From: JAYODW01 sp038116745
GTDB lineage: Bacteria; Pseudomonadota; Gammaproteobacteria; Ga0077536
Direction: 5' to 3'
NCBI GenBank assembly: GCA_038116745.1
Contig: JAYODW010000010.1
Location: forward strand, 1 to 64,000
DNA: 64,000 bases
The notes below the pieces were generated by a model. That model ran no database searches. It was not told the origin of the DNA and was given only the letters and a program-made list of their open reading frames with translations. The translations under genes and the position numbers were made by a program. Shown here piece by piece: positions 55,652-63,103 of this stretch; position 1 is the first letter of the stretch, and each line of letters opens with the position of its first letter.

Positions 55652-55816
55652 GAGAGCTTCCTCTGGTTGGCAATCAGGCAGGCCGCGAAGCTAGCGGAAA
55701 TCTCGGGCGACAGCGTCCCGTTTCTTGCGCTCGAATTTGACAAGCGCCTGTTCCCTTGCAACTTAGCAGTGGTTCAGCGGGTGCCGTGAGATTGAAACGT
55801 TGGACCGTCTGCGCCC

Positions 55817-57379
55817 TTACGGACGCATGGGGAACAGGGCGGGGCCGAGCAGGCCCTGCAGGCGTGACTGGCTCGCATCGATCCATTCGCAGAGCAAGGG
55901 CCGCGTCTCGCGCGGATCGATGAGGTCATGAACCGCAAAAGATTCAGCCGGCAGGAACGGAGAGCGAGCCTGTTCAAATTTTGCTTCGAGTTCAGCGCGC
56001 ATCGCGTCGGGGTCTTCTGCCGCTGCGATCTGGCGATGAAACGCCACCGCGACCCCGCCTTCGAGCGGCAGCGCGCCGTATTCCGCTGACGGCCAGTCGA
56101 GCACATACGCATCAGGTCCGTAATGGGCAGCCCCGGCAACACCGAAGGATTTGCGGATCCTGACTGAGGCCCAGGGTATGCGCGCCTGCGCTGCCGCAGC
56201 GACTGCCGCCATGCCGTAGCGGATAGTCGCGGCTTTTTCAGCATCGGGTCCGATCATGAAGCCCGGTTCATCGACGAAGTTCAGCAGCGGCAGGTGAAAG
56301 GTTTCGCAGAGCTCGATCATGCGGCGCATCTTCTGCGCACAGGCCGCTGTCATCGCGCCGGCGAGGTGACGACAGTCGTTGGCAGTGATCCCGACCGGCT
56401 GGCCCTGCAGCCGCGCAAGCCCGACGACCAGGCCGGGACCGTAGCGCGGCGTCATGCGGAAGAATGAGCCACGATCGACTACCGCTTCGATCACCCGCAG
56501 CACGTCGAACACCTGACGCCGGCTGCGTGGCACGATCTCCGCCAGGCTGTCCTCGCAGCGGTCGACCGGGTCGGAACAGGCCGCGACCGGGGCGTGCTCC
56601 CACACGTGCTGCGGGAGATAGCTCAGGAACTGCCGAATCTGGGCGAAGGCGTCGGGCTCGTTCTCGGCCAGGTTGTCGACGACGCCCGAGCGCAGATGGA
56701 CATCCGCCCCACCGAGCTCCTCTTTGGTCACTTCGCGCCCCAGCGCGCGCTTGACCAGGGCCGGCCCGCCGACCATTACCTGGGAGGTTCCTCGCACCAT
56801 GACCGAGAAGTGAGATGCGACTAGGCGCCCGGCAGGGAAACCTGCTACCGGCCCGAGCGCGGCGGAGGCTACCGGCACGCTGCCCATGGCCTCGGCGATG
56901 ATCGCGAAGCGCGGGGGTGCGAATACCGGTTCGCCGATGGTGCGTGGCTTCTTGGGATCCGCGTCCCCGGCACCAACGCTGCCGCCGCCGCCTTCGAGCA
57001 GGCGCACGAGAGGCGTGCGGTAGGTCACCGCGAGGTGTTCGGCATAGACGCTTTTTCTGAGGCCTGCAGCGTTGGGCGATCCGCCCTTGAGCGTGAAATC
57101 CTCTCCACCGACTGCGACCCGTCGCGAATTGATGCGTCCAAAGCCGACCACATAATTGGCTGGCGTGAAGGATTCCACATGCCCTTCGTCGCCCAGCATT
57201 GCGCCGCCGGCGATACGCCCGTGCTCCCGGAAGCTGCCCGCATCAAGCAGCGCATCGATGCGTTCCCGAATGGTGAGCCGTCCGGCGCCATGCTGGCGCT
57301 CAATTCCTTCGGCGCCGCCCTGCGCCGTCGCCAGCTCGCGCCGACGTTGGAGACTCTCGCGTTCGCGCTCCCAGCTCAC
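55817..57379 (-). CDS. acyl-CoA carboxylase carboxyltransferase (beta) subunit
   Basis: The 520-residue protein is of PccB/MccB type: RERIDALLDAGSFREHG, GGSVGAG, then IGEPVFAPPRFAIIAEAMGSVPVASAALGP and the second crotonase-fold half with GITANDCRHLAGAM. It transfers CO2 from carboxybiotin to an acyl-CoA. No biotin carboxylase or biotin-carrier gene is nearby, so its partner must be encoded elsewhere. It is coupled to the SDR gene upstream by a 4-bp overlap. Confidence 0.82.
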   Translation of the reverse strand: MSWERERESLQRRRELATAQGGAEGIERQHGAGRLTIRERIDALLDAGSFREHGRIAGGAMLGDEGHVESFTPANYVVGFGRINSRRVAVGGEDFTLKGGSPNAAGLRKSVYAEHLAVTYRTPLVRLLEGGGGSVGAGDADPKKPRTIGEPVFAPPRFAIIAEAMGSVPVASAALGPVAGFPAGRLVASHFSVMVRGTSQVMVGGPALVKRALGREVTKEELGGADVHLRSGVVDNLAENEPDAFAQIRQFLSYLPQHVWEHAPVAACSDPVDRCEDSLAEIVPRSRRQVFDVLRVIEAVVDRGSFFRMTPRYGPGLVVGLARLQGQPVGITANDCRHLAGAMTAACAQKMRRMIELCETFHLPLLNFVDEPGFMIGPDAEKAATIRYGMAAVAAAAQARIPWASVRIRKSFGVAGAAHYGPDAYVLDWPSAEYGALPLEGGVAVAFHRQIAAAEDPDAMRAELEAKFEQARSPFLPAESFAVHDLIDPRETRPLLCEWIDASQSRLQGLLGPALFPMRP

Positions 57380-58194
57380 TGCTTACCAGCGTTCCGCGCT
57401 TTCATCAGCGGGGATTCATTTTTATCGATCCAGCCCATCGCAAGGCCCGCTGAAAATCCGCGGTCGACGACCAGGTCGCGGCCGTTGACGAATTCAGACG
57501 GCCCCGTGGCCAGGTACTTGACCACGTTGGCAATATCGGTCGGCTCTGCCGCGCTTCCGATGGTGTCGATGACCCAGTCGAGCTGCCCCATCCCGGCCTG
57601 CTCCTTGAACGCCGGCAGCAGCGGTGTGGCGACGGGCCCCGGGGAAATGCTGTTGGCTCGGCCTCCCAGGGAGAGCAGGCGACCTGCGAGCTGCATGGTG
57701 TAGACGACCACACACTCCTTGGAGAAGTGGTAGGCGGTATTGCCATCCATATCGCGCGCTGCGCACCAGCTGGCCGCGCCCTCGAAATCAGTGATCGCGA
57801 GCAGCTCCTGGATGTCTTTCAGGTGCCTGGCCCAGTTGAATCCGGCAATCGAGGCGATATTCACCACGCCGCAACCGCGATTGAGGAGAGGAAAAACCGC
57901 CTCGGTGAAGTACACAAGCCCAATGGTATTGACCCGCATGATCAGGTCAGCAGGCACCGTGCCGGGAACCCCGGCGACGTTGAGCAGGGCGTCAAATTTT
58001 CCGTCCAGCTGGGCAACCGCGGCATCAATCGACACCGCTTCCGAGAGGTCGCAGTGCACATGCTGAGACGCGCCTTCTGGCTGGTCCTTGATGTCGAGTG
58101 AGATCACCTCATCGCCTTCGGCGGCGAACAGTTGCGCGCAGGCTGCGCCTATCCCGGTCGACGCGCCGGTGAGGAGAATTCGTTTTCCAGCCAT
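57376..58194 (-). CDS. short-chain dehydrogenase/reductase, 3-alpha-HSD/coniferyl-alcohol type
   Basis: The 272-residue SDR has the NAD motif TGASTGIGAACAQ, NVAGVPG, and the catalytic Tyr-x-x-x-Lys in AYHFSKECV with a Ser in VVNIASIAGF. An insert at about 125-150 (DIQELLAITDFEG) is typical of the 3-alpha-hydroxysteroid and coniferyl-alcohol dehydrogenase group. It is the first gene of a two-gene leftward operon, overlapping the carboxyltransferase start. Confidence 0.84.
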   Translation of the reverse strand: MAGKRILLTGASTGIGAACAQLFAAEGDEVISLDIKDQPEGASQHVHCDLSEAVSIDAAVAQLDGKFDALLNVAGVPGTVPADLIMRVNTIGLVYFTEAVFPLLNRGCGVVNIASIAGFNWARHLKDIQELLAITDFEGAASWCAARDMDGNTAYHFSKECVVVYTMQLAGRLLSLGGRANSISPGPVATPLLPAFKEQAGMGQLDWVIDTIGSAAEPTDIANVVKYLATGPSEFVNGRDLVVDRGFSAGLAMGWIDKNESPLMKARNAGKQ

Positions 58195-58241
58195 CTTGTT
58201 GCTCTCCAGTTTTCAAGCCGGCGGCATAATGCCAGATAGCT

Positions 58242-58302
58242 GAAAAGGGCGTCATACGAACGCGGAAGCCCTTTTCGTGCCGAGGAGGCACACCTCGGTG
58301 CG
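58242..58302. repeat. two adjacent inverted repeats in the divergent region
   Basis: GAAAAGGGC (58242-58250) pairs with GCCCTTTTC (58268-58276) across 17 nt. A second stem, CCGAGG (58280-58285) with CCTCGG (58293-58298), extends with G-U pairs to 58276-58302. They lie between the leftward SDR gene and the rightward thioesterase gene (298-bp gap). They may be operators or leader structures. No other feature was seen in this gap. Confidence 0.4.
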
Positions 58303-58492
58303 GGCCAGCGAGAATACGGCCATGCTGATGCATGGCGTAGCCGCACCGCTCGGTCAGCGACGTTTTTTTAACCCGGAGAGCTCCGCGTTCAACACCAGCG
58401 CCGCACAGTGTGTAGGTGAACACCTGCAGTACGCCTTGCAGAATTCAGCGCGCCGCGCTGACCGGACTGCGAGAAAACAAGGAGACTAGAAA

Positions 58493-58930
58493 ATGACCGA
58501 GCCGATCTGGCAGACGGAGGTGGATGCGGAAGGTATCAATCACCTGCATCGGGAAACTGCGGTGGCGGCGCTCGGGATTGAATTCACCGAAATCGGCCCC
58601 GACTACATGCGTGCAAGAATGCCGGTCGACGCGCGTACGGTGCAGCCATATGGTCTGCTGCATGGAGGCGCCTCTGCCTTGCTGGCAGAAACGCTGGCGT
58701 CGTGTGCGGCCGCGCATGCTGCGCCTGCAGGGCGCCGGGTGGTCGGGATAGAGATCAGCGCGAGCCATCTGCGGGGTGTGCGTCGCGGCGGCCATGTCAC
58801 GGGTCTCGCGACCCCGCATCATCTTGGTGGAACGCTGCAGGTGTGGCAGGTCGAAATTGTGGATGACGCCGGCAAGCCCTGTTGTGTCGCGCGGGTGTCG
58901 CTGATGACCCTTGACCCGGCCGCTCGATAG
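58493..58930 (+). CDS. PaaI-type hotdog thioesterase
   Basis: The 145-residue protein fits the 4HBT/PaaI family: FTEIGPDYMRARMPVDARTVQPYGLLHGGASALLAETLAS contains the conserved HGG and the catalytic acidic residue. It probably hydrolyses phenylacetyl- or other aromatic acyl-CoA thioesters and releases CoA when intermediates pile up. AAGGAG precedes the start. Confidence 0.86.
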   Translation: MTEPIWQTEVDAEGINHLHRETAVAALGIEFTEIGPDYMRARMPVDARTVQPYGLLHGGASALLAETLASCAAAHAAPAGRRVVGIEISASHLRGVRRGGHVTGLATPHHLGGTLQVWQVEIVDDAGKPCCVARVSLMTLDPAAR

Positions 58931-59069
58931 ACGCGTTCTGCGATTGCTGATTTCCAGAGCGCTGTGCTAGCTTGCGCTCCGAGCTGACTATCGCTGTCAA
59001 CTGCACGCAAGCTGTAGGGGTATCAGGCGACCAGCGCACGATTCACGCGTCGCTGCACAAGCGGAGAAA

Positions 59070-59090
59070 ACGACGCCTTAGCAGCGTCGT
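59070..59090 (-). terminator. terminator-like hairpin of the deacetylase-like gene
   Basis: ACGACGC and GCGTCGT form a 7-bp stem with a 7-nt loop (59070-59090). On the minus strand it is followed by TTTTC. It lies about 110 bp after the leftward deacetylase-like gene, with CCCCTCTCCCC just before it in the transcript. Confidence 0.5.
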
Positions 59091-59130
59091 CCCGGGCAGC
59101 AGCCCGCGATAGGGGAGAGGGGATATGCGG

Positions 59131-59166
59131 GATGCCGGAGATGGACCTCGGCATCTCGGTCTTTTC
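59131..59166 (+). terminator. terminator candidate for the thioesterase gene
   Basis: GATGCCG (59131-59137) pairs with CGGCATC (59149-59155), and TCGGTCTTTTC follows on the plus strand. It is 200 bp beyond the thioesterase stop, so the assignment is by position only. Confidence 0.4.
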
Positions 59167-59199
59167 TCACCCTGAAACTCGGCTTGCCCGAATCCTGCA

Positions 59200-60306
59200 T
59201 CACAAATTGCTGAGCAGCTGCTCAGCTTGTCGGATCACAGCGTCCTGATGCGGCTGCAGTTCCTGCTGGCCCATCCCTGCCAGTATCTTCTCGAAGGGAT
59301 CTTGTATTTCCGTGCTGATACCTGACAGTGTCTCGAGCACGGCGTGGGCGAAAAATGGAACGGTCGGTGCGCTGTAGCCGCCCTCGTGACACATCACCAG
59401 GCGACCATCACAGCACTGGGCGGCAAAGTCCATCAGACGACGGGTCAGCGCGCGGTAGCCGGCGCCGGTCATCATCTGCCGGCCGAGGGGATCGTATGCA
59501 CCGGCGTCGAATCCGGACGGCACAATAATGAGCTCGGGCCGGAATTTTTCCAGTGCAGGGATTACTACGCGGTCATAGACGGCTTCGTAAGCGCCTACCC
59601 CGGAGCCCGGGGGCAGCGGCACGTTGATATTGAAACCACGTCCGGCACCGTCGCCGTTTTCCTCGATGAAACCGCTGTTCTGCGGAAAGCAGCGGTCCTG
59701 ATGCACGGAGATGGTCAGTGCTCGGGGATCTGAATAGAACGCGGCCTGGGTACCGTTGCCGTGATGAACATCCCAATCGACATAGGCAATCCGGGCAACA
59801 CCCCGTGTCTCAAGGGCGTGCAGACCAGCGATGGCACCGTTGCCGAAAATACAGAAACCCATCGCCAGCTCCGGCATCGCGTGATGGCCGGGGGGGCGGA
59901 CCAGCGCGTAGGCGTTCTCAACGTGCGCGTCGAGCACCGCGTCAACTGCGGCTATGACCCCGCCGGCGGCCAGAGCCGCGATGTCAAAACTACCGCGACC
60001 CATGGGCGTGAAGACACCGGCATCCGCGGCGGGGCTGTCATTCAGCGCGCGGATCCGGTCGAGATGCGCCTGCGTATGAAAACGCAGAATCTCATCATCA
60101 GTTGCAGCCCTAGGTCGGATGGGCACCAGCCGCTCAAGCAGACCACTGACTTCCAGCAGATTTCGGATCCTGCGTTTCGCATCGGGATGTTCCGCCGGCT
60201 CGTAGGGCTCGACCGGCAGACCATACGGCATGACGCCAGCGCTGCTGCCGGTGCTGTGCCACAGATAAATTTCATGAAAAACGAATCCTGTCGGCATATC
60301 CGGCAT
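59200..60306 (-). CDS. histone deacetylase-like amidohydrolase (acetylpolyamine-type)
   Basis: The 368-residue protein has the class II HDAC/acetylpolyamine amidohydrolase layout: VRPPGHHAMPELAMGFC with His141-His142, YVDWDVHHGNGTQ with zinc ligands Asp179 and His181, and the third ligand region PSGFDAGAYDPLG. Bacterial members remove acetyl groups from polyamines or small amides. It is divergent from the decarboxylase gene (142-bp gap). Confidence 0.86.
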   Translation of the reverse strand: MPDMPTGFVFHEIYLWHSTGSSAGVMPYGLPVEPYEPAEHPDAKRRIRNLLEVSGLLERLVPIRPRAATDDEILRFHTQAHLDRIRALNDSPAADAGVFTPMGRGSFDIAALAAGGVIAAVDAVLDAHVENAYALVRPPGHHAMPELAMGFCIFGNGAIAGLHALETRGVARIAYVDWDVHHGNGTQAAFYSDPRALTISVHQDRCFPQNSGFIEENGDGAGRGFNINVPLPPGSGVGAYEAVYDRVVIPALEKFRPELIIVPSGFDAGAYDPLGRQMMTGAGYRALTRRLMDFAAQCCDGRLVMCHEGGYSAPTVPFFAHAVLETLSGISTEIQDPFEKILAGMGQQELQPHQDAVIRQAEQLLSNL

Positions 60307-60448
60307 TCCTTCAGCTGAGTCGATCGCGCGCGTGCACCCAATGTAACCGAGCAGCCTCCATGTCGGGTGTCCTTGCTGACCGCGAGTCTGTGCACTAAGG
60401 TCGGGCTATAAGGGCCCGCCGGGCTCAAACTCTGGGGAGGTACTGCAC

Positions 60449-61264
60449 ATGGGTTTCGTCCGCACAAAAGAAGAAATTGCCCGCATCCAGGAAGCGCTGA
60501 GCCGCCCCCGGTTTGTCAATTCGCAGATGCTGTCAGTCGATTTCATCACCCACCAGTCGACAATCGATCGGCTGTTGCCTCCGGGTCTTCAATCAACCGG
60601 CAACCCCCGGGTTACCGCGATGGTAGGCCGCTGGCAGAGTAACTGTGTCGGTGATTTTGATGGTGGGGCTATCTACCTCGAGGCGCGGCACGAGGACATC
60701 GTGGGTGACTATGTGCTGGCGATGTACATGGATCGCGACCAGCCCATCATTTACGGGCGCGAATTATTCGGTGAGCCGAAGAAGCAGAGCACCTCGCGTC
60801 TATTCCGCAATGGGGAACATTTCAATGCTCGGATTGAACGCTATGGCGCGACCCTGATCGAGCTGGACGTCGACATCATTGCCGACCATGGACCGAGTGA
60901 GGGCGAAGGCATCAACTTCAACTACAAGGCCATTCCGGCGACTAACGGGATCGGTCTGGAGTGGGATGCCGCGCTCACCGTGGCGCGCTTCCACACGGTG
61001 CTGAAGGTGACGGCAGAGGGTTACGGGCGGGTACAGCTCGGACATTCCGTGCATGACCCGCTGAACGAAATCGAAATTGTTGAAGTCCTGCGTGGAGCCT
61101 ATGTCGAGGGCGATTTGATCGCACGGGCAGAAACGCTGGCCTACATCAATGGGCAGGATTTTCTGCCCTATGCGCTTGGCCGGACCGACGACTGGAGTGC
61201 TCTCGATACAGAGACCCGGCCGGCGGTCGCCGCGCCGCAGAGCGCGATGCGTCAGGCGTCCTGA
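60449..61264 (+). CDS. acetoacetate decarboxylase family enzyme
   Basis: The 271-residue protein has the ADC core: FGGAIYLEARHEDIVGDYVL-like strands and the Schiff-base Lys in GRELFGEPKKQSTSRLF (Lys111 or Lys112). It may decarboxylate acetoacetate or a related beta-keto acid, or serve as an aldol-like enzyme as some ADC-fold proteins do. The leader GGGGAGG (60434-60440) is complementary to the second sRNA loop described at 62.5 kb. The 3' end overlaps the convergent phytanoyl-CoA dioxygenase-like gene by 13 bp. Confidence 0.85.
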   Translation: MGFVRTKEEIARIQEALSRPRFVNSQMLSVDFITHQSTIDRLLPPGLQSTGNPRVTAMVGRWQSNCVGDFDGGAIYLEARHEDIVGDYVLAMYMDRDQPIIYGRELFGEPKKQSTSRLFRNGEHFNARIERYGATLIELDVDIIADHGPSEGEGINFNYKAIPATNGIGLEWDAALTVARFHTVLKVTAEGYGRVQLGHSVHDPLNEIEIVEVLRGAYVEGDLIARAETLAYINGQDFLPYALGRTDDWSALDTETRPAVAAPQSAMRQAS

Positions 61265-62109
61265 CGCCGCGCAGGCGTCTCTTCGCTGCCGAGGGCGAAG
61301 GTTGCGGGACCACGGTTCAGATGCCCGGGCGGGCGCACGGCTGCGCGCTCGCCGTGCGGGATCTGAAACTCCACATTGCCGGTATAGAAGCCGAGCATGT
61401 GCAGGAACTCAGGGCTCAGTCGGGCCACCGTCTCGGGCCATAGAGTGGTGTTCCAGCTGACCTGCGCGCGAATCCAGCGCACGACGTAGTAACCGAACAG
61501 CATGGCGCGCTCGCTGGCTGTCGAGCGGTTGTCACCGGTCTGGTGCCACAATCGCCCGTCCATCACCAGCAGCGATCCTGCGGGTGCTTCAATCGGGACA
61601 GATCGGTACGCGGTTTCAGGATCCGGCCCGTGTCCTAGCAGGTGGGAATCGGGCACGTAACGCGTCCCGCCGTTTTCCTCAGTCAGCTCGTCCAGCACCC
61701 AGGCGACGTTACACGCCAGAGGTCTTCTCGGCCACGGTGGCGGAACGTAGCCCTGGTCGGCGTGCAGCTGCATGCGGCGACTGCCCGGGGCGGTCACATT
61801 GGCGCTGAAATTGGAGATCAAAAAGGCTTCTCCGAGCAGATGGCGCACGAACACGAGAGCTTCGGGTCGTTGGATCAGCTCGACGAAAACGGGATCAAGA
61901 TTGAATAGGTGAAATACCCGCCGGTTGTGCTCATCGGGATCAAAGGGATAGCCACGGGTGGGAACCTTATCCGCTTCACTGCGGTCCATCGCGTCAAACA
62001 GTCGTTGGCGTATGGCACCGGTTTCCGCGACATTCAGTACATCAGGTACAACCACGAGTCCGTGCTCTGCAAGAGCCGAGAACGCGTGGTTCTGGTCATA
62101 TTGGGTCAC
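61252..62109 (-). CDS. phytanoyl-CoA dioxygenase (PhyH) family oxygenase
   Basis: I place the start at the GTG at 62109 behind GAGGAG, which gives 285 residues. An ATG at 62172 or 62211 would add unsupported sequence. The Fe(II) facial triad is seen as QLHADQG (His116, Asp118) and the distal His189 in GRLWHQTG. It would hydroxylate a small or lipid-like substrate with 2-oxoglutarate and O2. It converges on the decarboxylase gene. Confidence 0.8.
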   Translation of the reverse strand: MTQYDQNHAFSALAEHGLVVVPDVLNVAETGAIRQRLFDAMDRSEADKVPTRGYPFDPDEHNRRVFHLFNLDPVFVELIQRPEALVFVRHLLGEAFLISNFSANVTAPGSRRMQLHADQGYVPPPWPRRPLACNVAWVLDELTEENGGTRYVPDSHLLGHGPDPETAYRSVPIEAPAGSLLVMDGRLWHQTGDNRSTASERAMLFGYYVVRWIRAQVSWNTTLWPETVARLSPEFLHMLGFYTGNVEFQIPHGERAAVRPPGHLNRGPATFALGSEETPARRQDA

Positions 62110-62246
62110 AGCTGAAGGGGCTCCTCGGCATCCGTAAGATGACCCCAGAAGGGGCACTTTAACGCGCGGCATGCTATCAGTCGCGTACCGGCCGGCGCGA
62201 CCTTGCCTCAAGCGGCTTGTGGATAACTCATCGTCTGGCGGGAGTT

Positions 62247-62325
62247 TAAATGCCGGGCCATTGCGGCCCGGCTAAGGGAGGTTCCAAGAGCGAGTCATCG
62301 AGGGGAGAGCAATGACCGGCTTGGT
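62247..62325 (-). ncRNA. putative tandem small RNA, copy 1 (anti-Shine-Dalgarno type)
   Basis: Transcription read leftward from about 62325 gives ACCAAG, then a helix CCAAG/CTTGG (62320-62324 with 62284-62288) enclosing GTCAT/ATGAC. The loop holds CUCUCCCCUCG. CCUCCC follows in a single-stranded linker, and the RNA ends in the GCCGGGCC/GGCCCGGC stem. The order and the CUCCCC motifs match copy 2, while the first helix changes sequence but keeps pairing. CUCCCCU can pair with GGGGAG ribosome sites. The closest functional analogues are tandem sibling sRNAs with C-rich loops (for example the NmsR pair of Neisseria). Length about 79 nt. Function inferred. Confidence 0.7.
62252..62272 (-). terminator. 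terminator stem of sRNA copy 1
   Basis: GCCGGGCC (62252-62259) and GGCCCGGC (62265-62272) form an 8-bp GC stem with a 5-nt loop. On the minus strand it is followed by ATTTAAA, a weaker U-tract than in copy 2. Confidence 0.6.
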
Positions 62326-62331
62326 AGGAAT

Positions 62332-62359
62332 AGTTTACAGATTTTTTATTGCGGCGCAA
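62332..62359 (-). promoter_or_regulatory. promoter of sRNA copy 1 with palindromic -35
   Basis: On the minus strand TTGCGC (62354-62359) and TAAACT (62332-62337) are 16 nt apart. The -35 lies in the palindrome TTGC-GCC-GCAA (62349-62359). The same layout is found in copy 2. Confidence 0.6.
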
Positions 62360-62476
62360 CAAATTTTTTCAACGAGTGTTAACGTTCAGGCCGATAGGTG
62401 CTAACCACTTATAAAATATAAAAATTTAGTGGCGCCACAACCGACAGCGACTGGCACATAACATTCGAGCGAGGGA

Positions 62477-62555
62477 TAAAAAGCCGGGCCTTGCGGCCCG
62501 GCGAGGGGAGATACCAACGGTCGCTGTCGAGGGGAGGACGGTGCGTCCGTTGGTG
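62477..62555 (-). ncRNA. putative tandem small RNA, copy 2 (anti-Shine-Dalgarno type)
   Basis: Leftward from about 62554 the RNA begins ACCAACGG, which pairs with CCGUUGGU (62513-62520). Between them lies CCUCCCCUCGAC, then AUCUCCCCUCG before the terminator stem, whose tail is UUUUU. The two C-rich motifs and the terminator are the same as in copy 1, at nearly constant spacing, and the first helix shows compensatory changes. It is the better-terminated of the two. Targets would be mRNAs with GGGGAGG or AGGGGAG leaders. Confidence 0.75.
62483..62502 (-). terminator. terminator stem of sRNA copy 2
   Basis: GCCGGGCC (62483-62490) and GGCCCGGC (62495-62502) with loop GCAA on the minus strand are followed directly by TTTTT (62478-62482), a full intrinsic terminator. 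Confidence 0.75.
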
Positions 62556-62561
62556 CGCTGC

Positions 62562-62589
62562 AGTATACCAAAAAAATTTTGCAATGCAA
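62562..62589 (-). promoter_or_regulatory. promoter of sRNA copy 2 with palindromic -35
   Basis: On the minus strand TTGCAT (62584-62589) and TATACT (62562-62567) are 16 nt apart, a good sigma70 pair. The -35 overlaps the palindrome TTGC-ATT-GCAA (62579-62589), which could be an operator. It also lies upstream of the rightward PPOX gene. Confidence 0.65.
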
Positions 62590-62630
62590 CATTTTAGGGT
62601 GGTTAATTTCTGGCCGCTGCGAGGAGTGCG

Positions 62631-63050
62631 ATGAGTTATAACAAAGCTGCAATTCTGGGGCAGGCGCGTTACATCAGCCTGGCGACTTTCAGGCGTGATG
62701 GTCGTGAGGTACGAACGCCGGTCTGGTTGGCGGCCGTAGACGAGGTCCTTTACTGCTTCAGCGCTGAAGCTGCCGGAAAGGTCAGGCGGATCCGTAAAAA
62801 TGGCAAGGTCAGGATTGCGGTGTGCAATGTCCGTGGCAGGGTCGCTGGCAAGTGGTATGACGCCGGCGCGAGTTTGGTGTCCGACAAGGCTGAGTGCCGG
62901 CGGGCCCTGCGGGCGTTACGCCAGCGCTACGGCTGGCAGATGTGGTTGCTCGATATCCTGGCGTTCTTGGGCAGGCGGCTGAACAAGCGCGCGGTGATCG
63001 CGCTGCGTCTGCAGGAGCCTGACGACGAGGCCGGCCAGGCCCCGGTCTAG
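62631..63050 (+). CDS. PPOX-class flavin-binding protein (Rv2061-like)
   Basis: The 139-residue protein has the split beta-barrel pattern ARYISLATFRRDGREVRTPVW, then EAAGKVRRIRKNGKVRIAVCNVRG, typical of pyridoxamine 5'-phosphate oxidase-like proteins of the F420/FMN group. It may bind FMN or another deazaflavin. Its reaction is unknown. It starts behind GCGAGGAGTGCG and is divergent from the sRNA pair. Confidence 0.8.
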   Translation: MSYNKAAILGQARYISLATFRRDGREVRTPVWLAAVDEVLYCFSAEAAGKVRRIRKNGKVRIAVCNVRGRVAGKWYDAGASLVSDKAECRRALRALRQRYGWQMWLLDILAFLGRRLNKRAVIALRLQEPDDEAGQAPV

Positions 63051-63103
63051 GTCCGGAGCGGGCGCCGCGCAGGACTGGCTCCGGGAGTTGGAAGCGGGAG
63101 ACT

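Larger units (their letters stand above)
62212..62630. other. 419-bp gene-free region carrying two tandem sRNA genes
   Basis: No supported reading frame lies here. The small minus-strand frame at 62401-62652 has no family resemblance and covers RNA structure. Two diverged copies of a promoter-stem-terminator unit, offset by about 230 bp, fill most of it. An AT-rich spacer with the palindrome GTGGCGCCAC (near 62430-62439) separates them. Confidence 0.7.

Noticed and set aside
62401..62652. Minus-strand frame of 83 codons in the sRNA region
   Set aside because: No ribosome site or homology by eye; it crosses the terminator and promoter of sRNA copy 2.
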